IMG/VR virus record: IMGVR_UViG_3300030202_002773
Coordinates: 17,846 to 81,845 of that record
DNA: 64,000 nucleotides
DNA from: a virus
Direction: 5' to 3' (one strand)
Positions 45,927 through 52,888 of this stretch are shown here, piece by piece; position 1 is the first letter of the stretch; each line of letters starts with the position of its first letter. The position numbers and the translations under genes are program-made. The notes beneath the pieces were generated by a model. It saw nothing but the letters and a program-made list of their open reading frames with translations, was not told where the DNA came from and made no database searches.

Positions 45927-47117
45927 TTACATCCAATTTACATTGTCTAAATTCTTTGTAGAATTTTTTAGCCATTTTTCTTCTTGACTATCTTTAACAT
46001 ATAATATTATGATCTCACCAGTTTTACCTTCTTGAAATCTAACTAGTCGTCCTACTCTTTGTATCATAGGAAGAGATTTACTAGTAATACCGCATATTAT
46101 ACCCATATTAGCATCAGGAACATCTAATCCTTGATTTAATGCTTTTGTAGAACATAATATTTTTACTACATCATTTTTAAATGCTGTTAAAGCAAACTCT
46201 CTTTGTTTTTTTGTTTTTCCAGAATGATAAGACATAGCTAATGGAGATATTGATTCAGATAATCTATCTGTAAAAACATTAGCACCACTAAATGCAAGAA
46301 TCTTTTTATCTAAGTTATTCATTACTAATGATTTAAACTTAGACACTTTATTCTCTGCTAAATCTATAATAGCTTTTCTTTCTCTAATAGCTTGATAGAA
46401 TTTTGCTGCAGCTTTTTTATCTTCTGGATGAGAGTTTGGAGTACTCATAATAAATTTAGCTCTATTAAAAGCATCAAATTCACCTAACATATATTTGTAT
46501 CTAACAAATTGATTGTTTATACTTTTATATCTAGATCTTTCATCTGCTGTTAATTCTACAGGTATACATTGTATTTTATAAGGACTTATTAATCCTAATG
46601 CAACACATTCATCTAATGTAATATTATAAACTGTAGGTGCTAATTTACTTAAATATTCTGCATATTCTTCTTCTTCTGGTATTGTAGCAGTCATACATAA
46701 TAATTTATCATATGTATTATTATCAAAGAATTTTTTATACTCTTTACTTAATCCTAAATGTATTTCATCACATACTACTATATCATAATGCTCATCTTGA
46801 AGTTTATAAGCACTTTGATAACATAGAATATCTACATGATCTAGAAGGTCTTCTACCTCCCATTTGTGAAATTCATCACGAAATTGATCTTGAAGTTGTA
46901 TGGTAGGGACTAGTATGAGGGCTTTAGTTCCATATTTATCTAAATTATATCTATGTTCAAATACATGTTTTATTGCTAATATTCCACATCTAGATTTACC
47001 AAAACCTGTTCCTGCTATTATACTACCTGTATAATCAGCTTTAAACCAAGCATTTAATGCTCGTCTTTGTTCTATATCTTTTATCTGATCCATGTCAAAT
47101 AGTGTTAATGTTTTCAT
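45927..47117 (-). CDS. SF2 DNA helicase (UvsW/XPB-like)
   Basis: The protein has 396 residues. Motif I is 'IIAGTGFGKSRCG' (about 33-45), motif Ia is 'ALILVPTIQLQDQF', motif II is DEIH (117-120) and motif III is 'LCMTATIPEEE'. Motifs V-VI are 'ALNQGLDVPDANMG' and 'QRVGRLVRF', with an Arg finger in the last. This is the complete set of a superfamily 2 helicase of the UvsW/Rad25 kind, used for branch migration, fork regression and replication restart. It lies between PolA and the DnaB-like helicase. Its start overlaps the small upstream gene by 23 bp. Confidence 0.9.
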   Translation of the reverse strand: MKTLTLFDMDQIKDIEQRRALNAWFKADYTGSIIAGTGFGKSRCGILAIKHVFEHRYNLDKYGTKALILVPTIQLQDQFRDEFHKWEVEDLLDHVDILCYQSAYKLQDEHYDIVVCDEIHLGLSKEYKKFFDNNTYDKLLCMTATIPEEEEYAEYLSKLAPTVYNITLDECVALGLISPYKIQCIPVELTADERSRYKSINNQFVRYKYMLGEFDAFNRAKFIMSTPNSHPEDKKAAAKFYQAIRERKAIIDLAENKVSKFKSLVMNNLDKKILAFSGANVFTDRLSESISPLAMSYHSGKTKKQREFALTAFKNDVVKILCSTKALNQGLDVPDANMGIICGITSKSLPMIQRVGRLVRFQEGKTGEIIILYVKDSQEEKWLKNSTKNLDNVNWM

Positions 47118-47355
47118 TTTCTTTCTCTTTTTTTCTTATTCTTATTTCATGTAATGTATGACATTTACCGTTAGTATCATAAACAAATTTAAGAGCTTTT
47201 TGTGATTCAAATTGATAAATAGGTTTATCTTTCTCAACCTCTCCACTATATTTAAACCAGTCATCCATGTCTATATGATTTGCTTCCCAACGTTCGTACC
47301 ATTCTTTATCTTCTTTGCATTCCTCAATGAAATGTCTAACTAAGTCTTTATCCAT
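47095..47355 (-). CDS. Small acidic protein between PolA and SF2 helicase, 86 aa
   Basis: No family is recognised. The N-terminal half is acidic and Trp-rich (KEWYERWEANHIDMDDWFKYS). The C-terminal end is charged and may be unstructured (RIRKKEKENENINTI). Its start follows an ATTAAAATAAATAAT leader downstream of a strong stem-loop element, and it overlaps the helicase start. The aromatic-acidic pattern is typical of small protein-binding early proteins, but no function can be given. Confidence 0.5.
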   Translation of the reverse strand: MDKDLVRHFIEECKEDKEWYERWEANHIDMDDWFKYSGEVEKDKPIYQFESQKALKFVYDTNGKCHTLHEIRIRKKEKENENINTI

Positions 47356-47381
47356 ATTATTTATTTTAATTTAAATACTCC

Positions 47382-47433
47382 AGGGTGAACAAGAGTATTA
47401 ACCGTTATTGGCAAAATTGCCTTTATGTTCACC
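47382..47433 (-). other. Stem-closed intergenic element between PolA and the next gene
   Basis: A perfect 9-bp stem GGGTGAACA with TGTTCACCC (about 47386-47394 and 47418-47427) closes a loop. The loop contains a second hairpin, GGCAA/TTGCC with a 2-base turn. Flanking AGTATTA and TAATACT copies add further pairing. The 90-bp gap has no gene. On the transcribed strand this lies after the PolA stop and before the leader of the 86-aa gene, so it can cap the PolA message or modulate passage into the helicase gene. Confidence 0.6.
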
Positions 47434-47445
47434 CCTTCGTAATAC

Positions 47446-49338
47446 TTATTTTTCCCAACACTCACTAACTGTTACTTCAGCTTTTAGTAAGCCATTTGTT
47501 ACTATTTCTAATGCAGCTTCTTCCATTAATCTTTGCATGTTATGTGTCCAATCAGGTAAATAATCATTTCTACATATTGTATCTATCTGATCATGAACAG
47601 TCATAACTAATTTAATAGGTAAATCAAACTCTTTGATATGATCACGCATTAATATTAAAGCTTTTTTAGTCATATCTGCACTAGCTCCTTGAATAGGTGT
47701 ATTTTTAGATGCTCGTTCAATACTACCTAATTGCATACTAGCTGATTTGTTATCCCATATTCTAGGATACCAACTAGTAAACCATCTCTTCCTATTATAA
47801 GGAGGAAATGTTTTAATGTAACCATATTTTTTACCAAAATTACCTAGTTTATCTAAGAATCCTTTGATTGCTGGGAACGCTTTGAAGTATTTTTTGATGA
47901 GTTCTTCAGCTCTATCCATACTGATGTTAAGAGTATCAGCAAGCTTATTAGGCCCCATCCCATAAGCAAGACCGAAATTAATTGTTTTGACATTATTTCT
48001 AAGTTTTTTATGTTGTTTACATTTACATTTTAATTTTTTAGTCATATATACACAATTATCTTCAGCTGCATCTATCCATTGATCACCATACACCAACTCA
48101 GCACAAGTAGAGTGTAAGTCCTGTCCTTCTTCTAAAGCTTCCAACCATACCGGATCCTTAGATCCAAAGGCAATTACATTTAACTCTTGGCTTGAGTAAT
48201 CTGCACTTACAAATGACCATCCCTCGGGAGCAACAAAACAATTTCTAAATCTATTATCTGCCGGTATCTGTTGCATATTAGGTTTAGATGAGCTTACTCT
48301 ACCTGTGTCTAAAATTTGGTGAAAATTAGTATGAATTTTATTATCTGAAGATAAGTTTTTAAAGAATTTATTACCATAAGATGTACATAATTTCATTGAT
48401 TCTTTATATTTCACATAAGTATCTATAATATTATGTTTAAATCTATATTTATACATTTCTCTACCATTTACATTTTCAAGTTTAGGTACAAGAACTTGGA
48501 ATACTTCTAACACTTGTTTAGGCGATGTCCATTTAATATCTACTTTCCTTAAATTTTCTATTGCTGTAAACATATCTGTTTGAATATATGTAGATACAAA
48601 TTTATTTAATTCATCAGTTTCTATTATTTCTTGATCTAAATTAAAAGCTAAAATATCAGCTTCATTAGTATTTATAATTTCTAATGTTTTCCATTGTTCT
48701 GTATCTAAATCTAAACCATTGTATTCTATATCAGCAAATGATAATACAGCTTCATTTTCTAAATCAACTACATTATTTAATTTATATTTATCTATTAGTG
48801 GTAATTGATGTTGTCTTACTCCTATTAAATATTCTACATCTTTAGCACCATAAACTATTTGATCATCTTTATAAGGTTGACCTGTTAAACCAATAAATTG
48901 ATTTCTTACATCTTTATTTAATTCTACATTTAAATATTTACTACATACATCTTTGAGTCCATATTTCATTCCATCCTTACCACAATTTAATATTCTTTCA
49001 GTAAGGAAGGTGTCATAGACACACTCAACTTCGATATTTGATGTTGCTTTTATAAATTTATAATCAAACTTGGCGTTATGAAATATTTTTATAATATCTT
49101 TAGACTCTAAGATGTTTCTTAAGGGTTCAATTGATACAAACCTTGTATCAACTATGTATTGATTTATCTCATCACCTATTTGAAACATAATCATTTTCTT
49201 ACAAGTGAAATCAAATCCTTCTGTTTCTGTATCTACTCCTAATACTTTCTTATCTTTACAATAATTTACTACATCATCTATTGTAGCAGACTGAAAACTA
49301 GAACTTAAACTTTGTGTTTTACTGATTAAATATATCAT
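47446..49338 (-). CDS. polA: DNA polymerase, family A
   Basis: The protein has 630 residues. The N-terminal proofreading 3'-5' exonuclease shows 'VLGVDTETEGFDF' (D36, E38), 'IFHNAKFDYKF' and 'YGAKDVEYLIG'. The polymerase domain shows 'DTGRVSSSKPNMQQIP', motif A 'FVSADYSSQELNVIA' (near 375), motif B 'VKTINFGLAYGMGPNKLA' (near 450) and motif C 'VMTVHDQID' (near 580). All catalytic Asp residues are present. There is no 5'-nuclease domain; the separate FEN-like gene at 33.3-34.1 kb supplies that activity. It starts 1 bp after the upstream small gene. This is the replicative polymerase of the phage. Confidence 0.95.
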   Translation of the reverse strand: MIYLISKTQSLSSSFQSATIDDVVNYCKDKKVLGVDTETEGFDFTCKKMIMFQIGDEINQYIVDTRFVSIEPLRNILESKDIIKIFHNAKFDYKFIKATSNIEVECVYDTFLTERILNCGKDGMKYGLKDVCSKYLNVELNKDVRNQFIGLTGQPYKDDQIVYGAKDVEYLIGVRQHQLPLIDKYKLNNVVDLENEAVLSFADIEYNGLDLDTEQWKTLEIINTNEADILAFNLDQEIIETDELNKFVSTYIQTDMFTAIENLRKVDIKWTSPKQVLEVFQVLVPKLENVNGREMYKYRFKHNIIDTYVKYKESMKLCTSYGNKFFKNLSSDNKIHTNFHQILDTGRVSSSKPNMQQIPADNRFRNCFVAPEGWSFVSADYSSQELNVIAFGSKDPVWLEALEEGQDLHSTCAELVYGDQWIDAAEDNCVYMTKKLKCKCKQHKKLRNNVKTINFGLAYGMGPNKLADTLNISMDRAEELIKKYFKAFPAIKGFLDKLGNFGKKYGYIKTFPPYNRKRWFTSWYPRIWDNKSASMQLGSIERASKNTPIQGASADMTKKALILMRDHIKEFDLPIKLVMTVHDQIDTICRNDYLPDWTHNMQRLMEEAALEIVTNGLLKAEVTVSECWEK

Positions 49339-49339
49339 T

Positions 49340-49567
49340 TTAAAATCCTTTAGTTATTAATTCTTCATATTCTTTAGCTAATTTATGTTGTTTTATTAAA
49401 TAATCATCTACAAACTTACATATATGTTTACCTAATGTTATATCACAATTTGCTCCTTCAAATTTAAAGAATTTATTATTATTTTTTAATGAATTTTCAT
49501 ATGATTGTTTAAAATGTTCATAACTACCATCTTCAATCATTTGTGCTATCCATCCCATTTTTGACAT
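49340..49567 (-). CDS. Small early protein upstream of PolA, 75 aa
   Basis: The start at 49567 (MSKMGWIAQMIEDGSYEHF) is preferred over 49633, because the extension crosses a hairpin and has no leader. The protein is helical with two Cys and 'FEGANCDITLGKHICKFVDDYL' in the middle (in pieces). No family is recognised. It ends 1 bp before the polymerase start, so translation of both is probably coupled. Confidence 0.5.
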   Translation of the reverse strand: MSKMGWIAQMIEDGSYEHFKQSYENSLKNNNKFFKFEGANCDITLGKHICKFVDDYLIKQHKLAKEYEELITKGF

Positions 49568-49603
49568 AATTTTACATTTTAAGTTAATAATTAAAATATA
49601 AGA

Positions 49604-49620
49604 GGGAGCTATTAACTCCC
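49604..49620 (-). terminator. Weak terminator-like hairpin
   Basis: GGGAG (49604-49608) pairs with CTCCC (49616-49620) around a 7-base loop. On the minus strand it follows the stop of the 212-aa gene and is followed by a T-rich stretch (TCTTATATTTTAA). The stem is short and the T-run is broken, so it may only slow transcription before the PolA unit. Confidence 0.5.
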
Positions 49621-49639
49621 CCTTAATATTCATGATAAT

Positions 49640-50278
49640 TTACAGTCCAATATCATTAGACTCTAACTCACCAACCATGCTTTCTGTTGTTATTTCTACT
49701 TGTTCTTCAAGTTTAGATCCAACTGGATCAGATTCTAACAATGTATGTTTAACAGGTGATCCAATACTTAATACACCTACAGCAGCTGTATTTCTCCAAA
49801 CATAGTCACCTTTATATGTAATTGGTTCTCCACCTTGACCTCTAGTTTTACAAGTTGTTTCAACATTTTGTTCTTGATAAGAAGTAGGAACTGTAGTTTC
49901 AATAATTTGTACTCTAAAGTATCTTTTTAATATTAAACTATATGGATCTAAAATATTTAAATCCATTTGTAATCCCTTGTCTCCATCATACCAGCCTTCA
50001 CTCATTTCTCCAAAATCTATTCCAAAATCTTCAGTTGCAGCTTCTGCAGTAGTAAGTAACCATTTTCTTTGTGCTCCACTTGAGAAACTTTCATCATATC
50101 TCATAGTATGTGATAACATGTCTACTTGATCTGCATCTTGTTTAGGTTGTGCTGACGTATTAATTCTTTCTGCAAAATGTAGTTGTATTTTACCATCTTT
50201 AACTATTCTTGCGTCGATTAATAGACAATGTCCTTCTGTTAATGTTTGTAAACTTCCTGTGTTTAATTCGTTGTTCAT
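49640..50278 (-). CDS. Early protein of unknown function, 212 aa
   Basis: The sequence is acidic and beta-rich, e.g. 'HCLLIDARIVKDGKIQLHFAERI' (in pieces), 'RYFRVQIIETTVP' and 'YKGDYVWRNTAAVGVLSIG', suggesting an OB-like or jelly-roll fold. No catalytic motif is visible. It sits upstream of PolA with a good A/T-rich leader (ATCAATTAAACAAATAAATT). It might bind single-stranded DNA as a second SSB-type protein, but it lacks the acidic tip seen on the 273-aa SSB-like protein. Confidence 0.5.
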   Translation of the reverse strand: MNNELNTGSLQTLTEGHCLLIDARIVKDGKIQLHFAERINTSAQPKQDADQVDMLSHTMRYDESFSSGAQRKWLLTTAEAATEDFGIDFGEMSEGWYDGDKGLQMDLNILDPYSLILKRYFRVQIIETTVPTSYQEQNVETTCKTRGQGGEPITYKGDYVWRNTAAVGVLSIGSPVKHTLLESDPVGSKLEEQVEITTESMVGELESNDIGL

Positions 50279-50339
50279 AATTTATTTGTTTAATTGATTA
50301 TTTTGATGATTTCATAAAGGTATATCATCAACCTTGTTA

Positions 50340-50462
50340 TTAAATTGTTATTTCAAGACTTATAAATGGTATTAATATTACTAATACTTTATTATTTAGT
50401 CTTGAACCAACACCAATTCCTATTCCTAGGAACGGTGTGAATTCTACATGTATTCTATTCAT
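50340..50462 (-). CDS. Tiny hydrophobic protein, 40 aa
   Basis: This frame encodes MNRIHVEFTPFLGIGIGVGS followed by RLNNKVLVILIPFISLEITI, with an apolar Gly-rich N-terminal part and an apolar C-terminal segment. It starts inside the end of the upstream 73-aa gene (8-bp overlap). The same DNA holds an inverted repeat (50353-50405), so the signal may instead be a structured RNA. Uncertain. Confidence 0.35.
   Translation of the reverse strand: MNRIHVEFTPFLGIGIGVGSRLNNKVLVILIPFISLEITI
50353..50405 (-). repeat. Long inverted repeat, nested hairpin
   Basis: TCAAGACT (50353-50360) pairs with AGTCTTGA (50398-50405). Inside, GTATTA (50369-50374) pairs with TAATAC (50382-50387). The result is a coaxial hairpin with an internal loop, in the gap before the 212-aa gene. 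Confidence 0.5.
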
Positions 50463-50676
50463 ATAATACTGTATTTATTTCATTAGCATATGCTAAATCA
50501 TAAGAGATATCAGTGATTCTCTTGTTAACTATTCCTAGTGATAAATCTAGTAGTTGTCCTCTGACCTTACGATCATTTAGTTTAATTTCTTGAATTATTA
50601 TTTTTTGTAATCTTGTTAATTCTTCTAAACTGTTCTTTTTAATGTCTACACATTGTCCTTTTAATTTGATTTTCAT
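50455..50676 (-). CDS. Small early protein, 73 aa
   Basis: The protein is basic and helical: 'MKIKLKGQCVDIKKNSLEEL' then 'TRLQKIIIQEIKLNDRKVRG'. It may form a short coiled coil. No family is recognised. It has a leader (TTAAACAACAAATATT) and lies among other small early genes. Confidence 0.5.
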   Translation of the reverse strand: MKIKLKGQCVDIKKNSLEELTRLQKIIIQEIKLNDRKVRGQLLDLSLGIVNKRITDISYDLAYANEINTVLYE

Positions 50677-50706
50677 AATATTTGTTGTTTAAATGTTTAT
50701 AATTAG

Positions 50707-50750
50707 TTAGTTATTTGTCGTAATAAATGTTTAATTATAATAGTAACTAA
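50707..50750 (-). repeat. Inverted repeat in a 78-bp gap
   Basis: TTAGTTA (50707-50713) pairs with TAACTAA (50744-50750). It consists mostly of A/T pairs, so it is weaker than the other elements. It lies between the coiled-coil gene and the 73-aa gene. Confidence 0.35.
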
Positions 50751-50754
50751 ATCC

Positions 50755-51108
50755 CTATTTTTCAAGGAATTTAATTACTTCTCTTAAATCTTGTGTTAAA
50801 CCTGATGATTTTACTTGTAAATGTCCTTTTACATCATCTTGAAGACTAAGTTTCTTTACAAGTTTAATGAAATCATAACATTTCTCCAATGTGTTTAACA
50901 TATGCATTGGAGTTTGTTCTCTTTGATTGTCTAATACTTTATGTAAATCAACGATATTGTTTAGATGTTCTCTTTCTTTGAGTAGGTTTTGTTTAAACTC
51001 TTCTTTTAATGCAACATAATCTGATGTTAAATCATCAAGTTGTTTAGTTATTCTAGTTATTTCTAAGTTTTTGTTTAAGATCTTAGTATCTAATTCAATT
51101 GTTTTCAT
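50755..51108 (-). CDS. Coiled-coil early protein, 117 aa
   Basis: Residues about 10-65 ('KILNKNLEITRITKQLDDLT', 'SDYVALKEEFKQNLLKEREH') carry regular heptads and few Gly/Pro, so a long coiled coil is likely. The C-terminal part is helical. No enzyme motif is visible. It is the first gene after the structured region 51.14-51.36 kb and has an A/T-rich leader. Confidence 0.5.
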   Translation of the reverse strand: MKTIELDTKILNKNLEITRITKQLDDLTSDYVALKEEFKQNLLKEREHLNNIVDLHKVLDNQREQTPMHMLNTLEKCYDFIKLVKKLSLQDDVKGHLQVKSSGLTQDLREVIKFLEK

Positions 51109-51143
51109 CTCTTTATTTATTTAGTTAATGTTTAAGTTAAATA

Positions 51144-51231
51144 AAAGAATGAACATCCTCCACTACTTGTCAATGACAGTTACTATAGCCTCCATTGAGT
51201 TTTATAAGCTTCAAAGGTTAGTTCATTCTTT
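51144..51231 (-). ncRNA. Structured element A closed by an 11-bp perfect stem
   Basis: AAAGAATGAAC (51144-51154) is the exact reverse complement of GTTCATTCTTT (51221-51231). The 66-base interior contains the near-palindrome TTGTCAATGACA, which can make a small hairpin. No gene overlaps it. It lies immediately beside element B, with 9 bases between them, in a 256-bp gap. On the minus strand the closing stem is followed by TTATTTAACTTAAAC and the start of the coiled-coil gene. Confidence 0.55.
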
Positions 51232-51240
51232 ATGTTAAAT

Positions 51241-51357
51241 AACAACAGTAAGTTTACTACAGTCTTTTTATGTTTTAAATGTGGTTCATATACCACTCAA
51301 CCGATACTCTTTCAACCGATACTTTTGAGAAGACCTCCACTTTACCTTACTGTTGTT
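51241..51357 (-). ncRNA. Structured element B closed by a 12-bp perfect stem, with internal direct repeats
   Basis: AACAACAGTAAG (51241-51252) pairs perfectly with CTTACTGTTGTT (51346-51357). Inside are a hairpin GTGGT/ACCAC (51281-51285 with 51292-51296) and two direct copies of TCAACCGATACT (51297-51308 and 51312-51323). A CTCAA/TTGAG pair brackets the repeats. Plus-strand frames here give no sensible protein. The architecture suggests an RNA with a purpose, such as a small regulatory or decoy RNA, or a processing signal between early messages. Confidence 0.55.
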
Positions 51358-51364
51358 ATTATTA

Positions 51365-51481
51365 TTATGGACAAGTTGTTGGATTATTACAACTGTACAT
51401 CATACATAACCAAAACAGGATACCTAATGATAGTCCTGTTGTGATTAGTATGTATTGTATTGATTTTATTATTGTTTTCAT
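51365..51481 (-). CDS. Small membrane peptide, 38 aa
   Basis: The sequence is MKTIIKSIQYILITTGLSLG followed by ILFWLCMMYSCNNPTTCP. One transmembrane helix spans about residues 8-28, followed by a Cys-containing tail of about 10 residues. Its ATG overlaps the TGA of the upstream 26-aa frame (ATGA), suggesting coupled translation. It may be an early envelope effector. Short length limits certainty. Confidence 0.45.
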   Translation of the reverse strand: MKTIIKSIQYILITTGLSLGILFWLCMMYSCNNPTTCP

Positions 51482-51558
51482 CTTGTATATGTATAAGTTG
51501 TATCAGTTTCTGTTTCACTTATCCATATTAACTTATCAAATCTAGTTTCTTTTTTCAT
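51478..51558 (-). CDS. Tiny leader-like peptide, 26 aa
   Basis: The frame runs MKKETRFDKLIWISETETDT then TYTYTR, with a good A/T leader (ATACAAAAAATT) upstream and an ATGA overlap with the membrane peptide downstream. It may be a real micro-protein or a translational lead-in for that peptide. Confidence 0.35.
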   Translation of the reverse strand: MKKETRFDKLIWISETETDTTYTYTR

Positions 51559-51581
51559 AATTTTTTGTATTAATTTAATTA

Positions 51582-51824
51582 TTATTGTTCTAATGACGCT
51601 ACATATCTATCATATTGTTCTTCTCCCATGTCTAGACTATTAAGCATATCTTCTTTAAAGTTACGATCAATATTTGTCATTTTATCTTCAACTTGTTCTG
51701 ATATTGACTCAGGAAATGTTGATTTAATAAGTTCTTCTTTTAAGAATTCAAAATTTTCTTCATTAAAAGGTAACATATTAATAGTGTTGATTAGATTTCT
51801 TTTCATTCTATCTGTATATTCCAT
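51582..51824 (-). CDS. Small acidic helical protein, 80 aa
   Basis: The protein is helical and acidic, e.g. 'MLPFNEENFEFLKEELIKST' and 'SISEQVEDKMTNIDRNFKED'. No family is recognised. The start follows TTAATTAAACACAAACAATC, one of the clearest examples of the early leader consensus. Confidence 0.5.
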   Translation of the reverse strand: MEYTDRMKRNLINTINMLPFNEENFEFLKEELIKSTFPESISEQVEDKMTNIDRNFKEDMLNSLDMGEEQYDRYVASLEQ

Positions 51825-51866
51825 GATTGTTTGTGTTTAATTAATAAATAATATTAAAGAACAGTT

Positions 51867-52046
51867 TTACACTTGTTCAGGTGTTTTAAGAGTTGTAAAA
51901 GCTCTTATGAAGTCTGCAAAAAATATGCATCTGTGTTGTCTAACATTATCTACATCAAACCAACAGTTAACTCCATTAGTTCCAATTTGTGACTTTGCTA
52001 GTTTACTACCTGGTTTAAGGTAATATTTTTCTATGATTTTATCCAT
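51867..52046 (-). CDS. Small early protein, 59 aa
   Basis: The sequence begins MDKIIEKYYLKPGSKLAKSQ and ends AFTTLKTPEQV. Two Cys lie in the middle (NCWFDVDNVRQHRC). It is probably a compact beta/alpha protein. It lies between two other small early genes with fitting spacing, and I see no competing frame. Confidence 0.5.
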   Translation of the reverse strand: MDKIIEKYYLKPGSKLAKSQIGTNGVNCWFDVDNVRQHRCIFFADFIRAFTTLKTPEQV

Positions 52047-52104
52047 TGTGTTATATTGTATTATATTAGTATTCTAGTTGATTGTCAAATTGTGGGAGAA
52101 TGTA

Positions 52105-52132
52105 GTGAATGTGACTTGGTTGTCACACTCAC
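52105..52132 (-). other. 11-bp hairpin consistent with minus-strand RNA
   Basis: On the minus strand GTGAGTGTGAC pairs with GTCACATTCAC through eleven positions with a single G-U wobble and a 6-base loop. On the plus strand the same site would be an A-C mismatch, so the structure is selected, if at all, at the level of minus-strand RNA. It lies in the 197-bp gap between the first two early genes. Confidence 0.55.
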
Positions 52133-52194
52133 ACACTCAAACTTCCAACAAGTATTATGAAATAATCTCGAGACTTACGTTTCAAAGACTATAA

Positions 52195-52232
52195 CAAAAA
52201 AAACACACACACTATCTATGATGATAATGTGT
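52195..52232 (-). terminator. Rho-independent terminator after the first early gene
   Basis: On the minus strand ACACATTATC pairs with GATAGTGTGT (52223-52232 with 52207-52216), with one U-G wobble and a 6-base loop, and is followed by GTGT and eight Ts. It stands 11 bp after the stop of the 74-aa gene. Either the first early gene is a separate transcript or this is a control point that must be read through. Confidence 0.75.
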
Positions 52233-52243
52233 ATGTTATGAGA

Positions 52244-52468
52244 TTAATCTCTTGGTGTTGTGTTCATAAGAACATTAGTACCTTTACCAATTAATTTCTC
52301 GTACTTCTCTTTATTAGATTTGGTAATTAGTCTAGTGTTGAACTGTGTTACATGTAGTTCATTACCTACTTCTACCTCAGTATCCTCGAAGGTTACGATG
52401 AAGTAGTTAGTGTTTTTTGTTCCGATGAACTCAGATACCTGTACCATTTGTGAATTAGATTTGTCCAT
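52244..52468 (-). CDS. First early gene, small protein, 74 aa
   Basis: The protein has a beta-rich SH3/OB-like look: 'FIGTKNTNYFIVTFEDTEVE' then 'VGNELHVTQFNTRLITKSNK'. No family is recognised. It is the gene nearest the divergent control region and has its own terminator, so it should be the earliest and most abundant minus-strand product. Its start follows TAAAAATTTAAACAATC. Confidence 0.5.
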   Translation of the reverse strand: MDKSNSQMVQVSEFIGTKNTNYFIVTFEDTEVEVGNELHVTQFNTRLITKSNKEKYEKLIGKGTNVLMNTTPRD

Positions 52469-52514
52469 GATTGTTTAAATTTTTAGGTTGGGTGATAAAA
52501 TTATCGGAACTAAG

Positions 52515-52557
52515 TAGGGGTCTTTGATGATAGTGGTCCACACGTTCACAACCCCTA
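52515..52557 (-). promoter_or_regulatory. Stem element upstream of the early block
   Basis: TAGGGGT (52515-52521) pairs with ACCCCTA (52551-52557) around a 29-base loop holding GTGGTCCAC. It lies 47 bp upstream of the first early start, in the position of its 5' leader or promoter. No host-type TAnnTTTG box for the minus strand is found in 52,470-52,900, so early transcription probably uses another signal. Confidence 0.4.
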
Positions 52558-52603
52558 TGAAAAAAAATTTTTTAGATTTTATTTTTTTTTAACAAAGTTT
52601 TTA

Positions 52604-52611
52604 TATCTTTG
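52604..52611 (+). promoter_or_regulatory. Bacteroidota-type -7 box before the gene-free structured segment
   Basis: TATCTTTG matches the TAnnTTTG -7 consensus of Bacteroidota. No TTTG -33 box lies at the usual spacing, only T-rich sequence. It would start a transcript about 6-8 bases later, at the beginning of the hairpin-rich segment. Confidence 0.45.
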
Positions 52612-52860
52612 CAGCGCAATAGCATTCATCCCCCAGTAACCAAAAACGGGATTAGACATCGGATTGTAGTCCTAAATAAGGATAGAGTTTTCTCCGGTAA
52701 TTGCAAAAGAACGAGCGTATAAGTTCTAGTTGGGATACATTTCACACAGGTATGTGAGGTGAATTAACACTAATTTTAGTATCCCTGGGTCCCTTGAAAA
52801 ATAGGAGCACTGCTAGATACGAAATCCAAGTTTGAAAAAGAAAATCAAGGGGGGAAGTTA
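52612..52860 (+). ncRNA. Candidate structured RNA in the divergent control region
   Basis: About 250 bases with no open frame of note, near 39% GC by hand count in an AT-rich genome. Visible pairings are AGAAC/GTTCT (52708-52712 with 52723-52727) and GGGATAC/GTATCCC (52732-52738 with 52779-52785). The latter encloses TTCAC/GTGAA (52741-52745 with 52759-52763) and an inner CACA/TGTG. Alternative GGA/TCC and TCCT/AGGA pairs occur near 52661-52682. It follows a -7 box and precedes the late promoter. It may be an independent RNA, a long leader of the late transcript, or an origin-type element. The 3' end is not defined. Confidence 0.45.
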
Positions 52861-52888
52861 TATCCTATTGAAAAAAATATAAAAAATA

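Noticed and set aside
51232-51545. Two plus-strand frames of 70 and 88 aa
   Set aside because: They cross structured element B and run against the early genes; composition is Tyr/Ile/Cys-rich with no recognisable motif.
52612-52860. Group I intron, RNase P RNA or hammerhead ribozyme
   Set aside because: Conserved cores (P7-type AAGAUAUAGUCC, GAGGAAAGUC, CUGANGA with GAAA) are not present.
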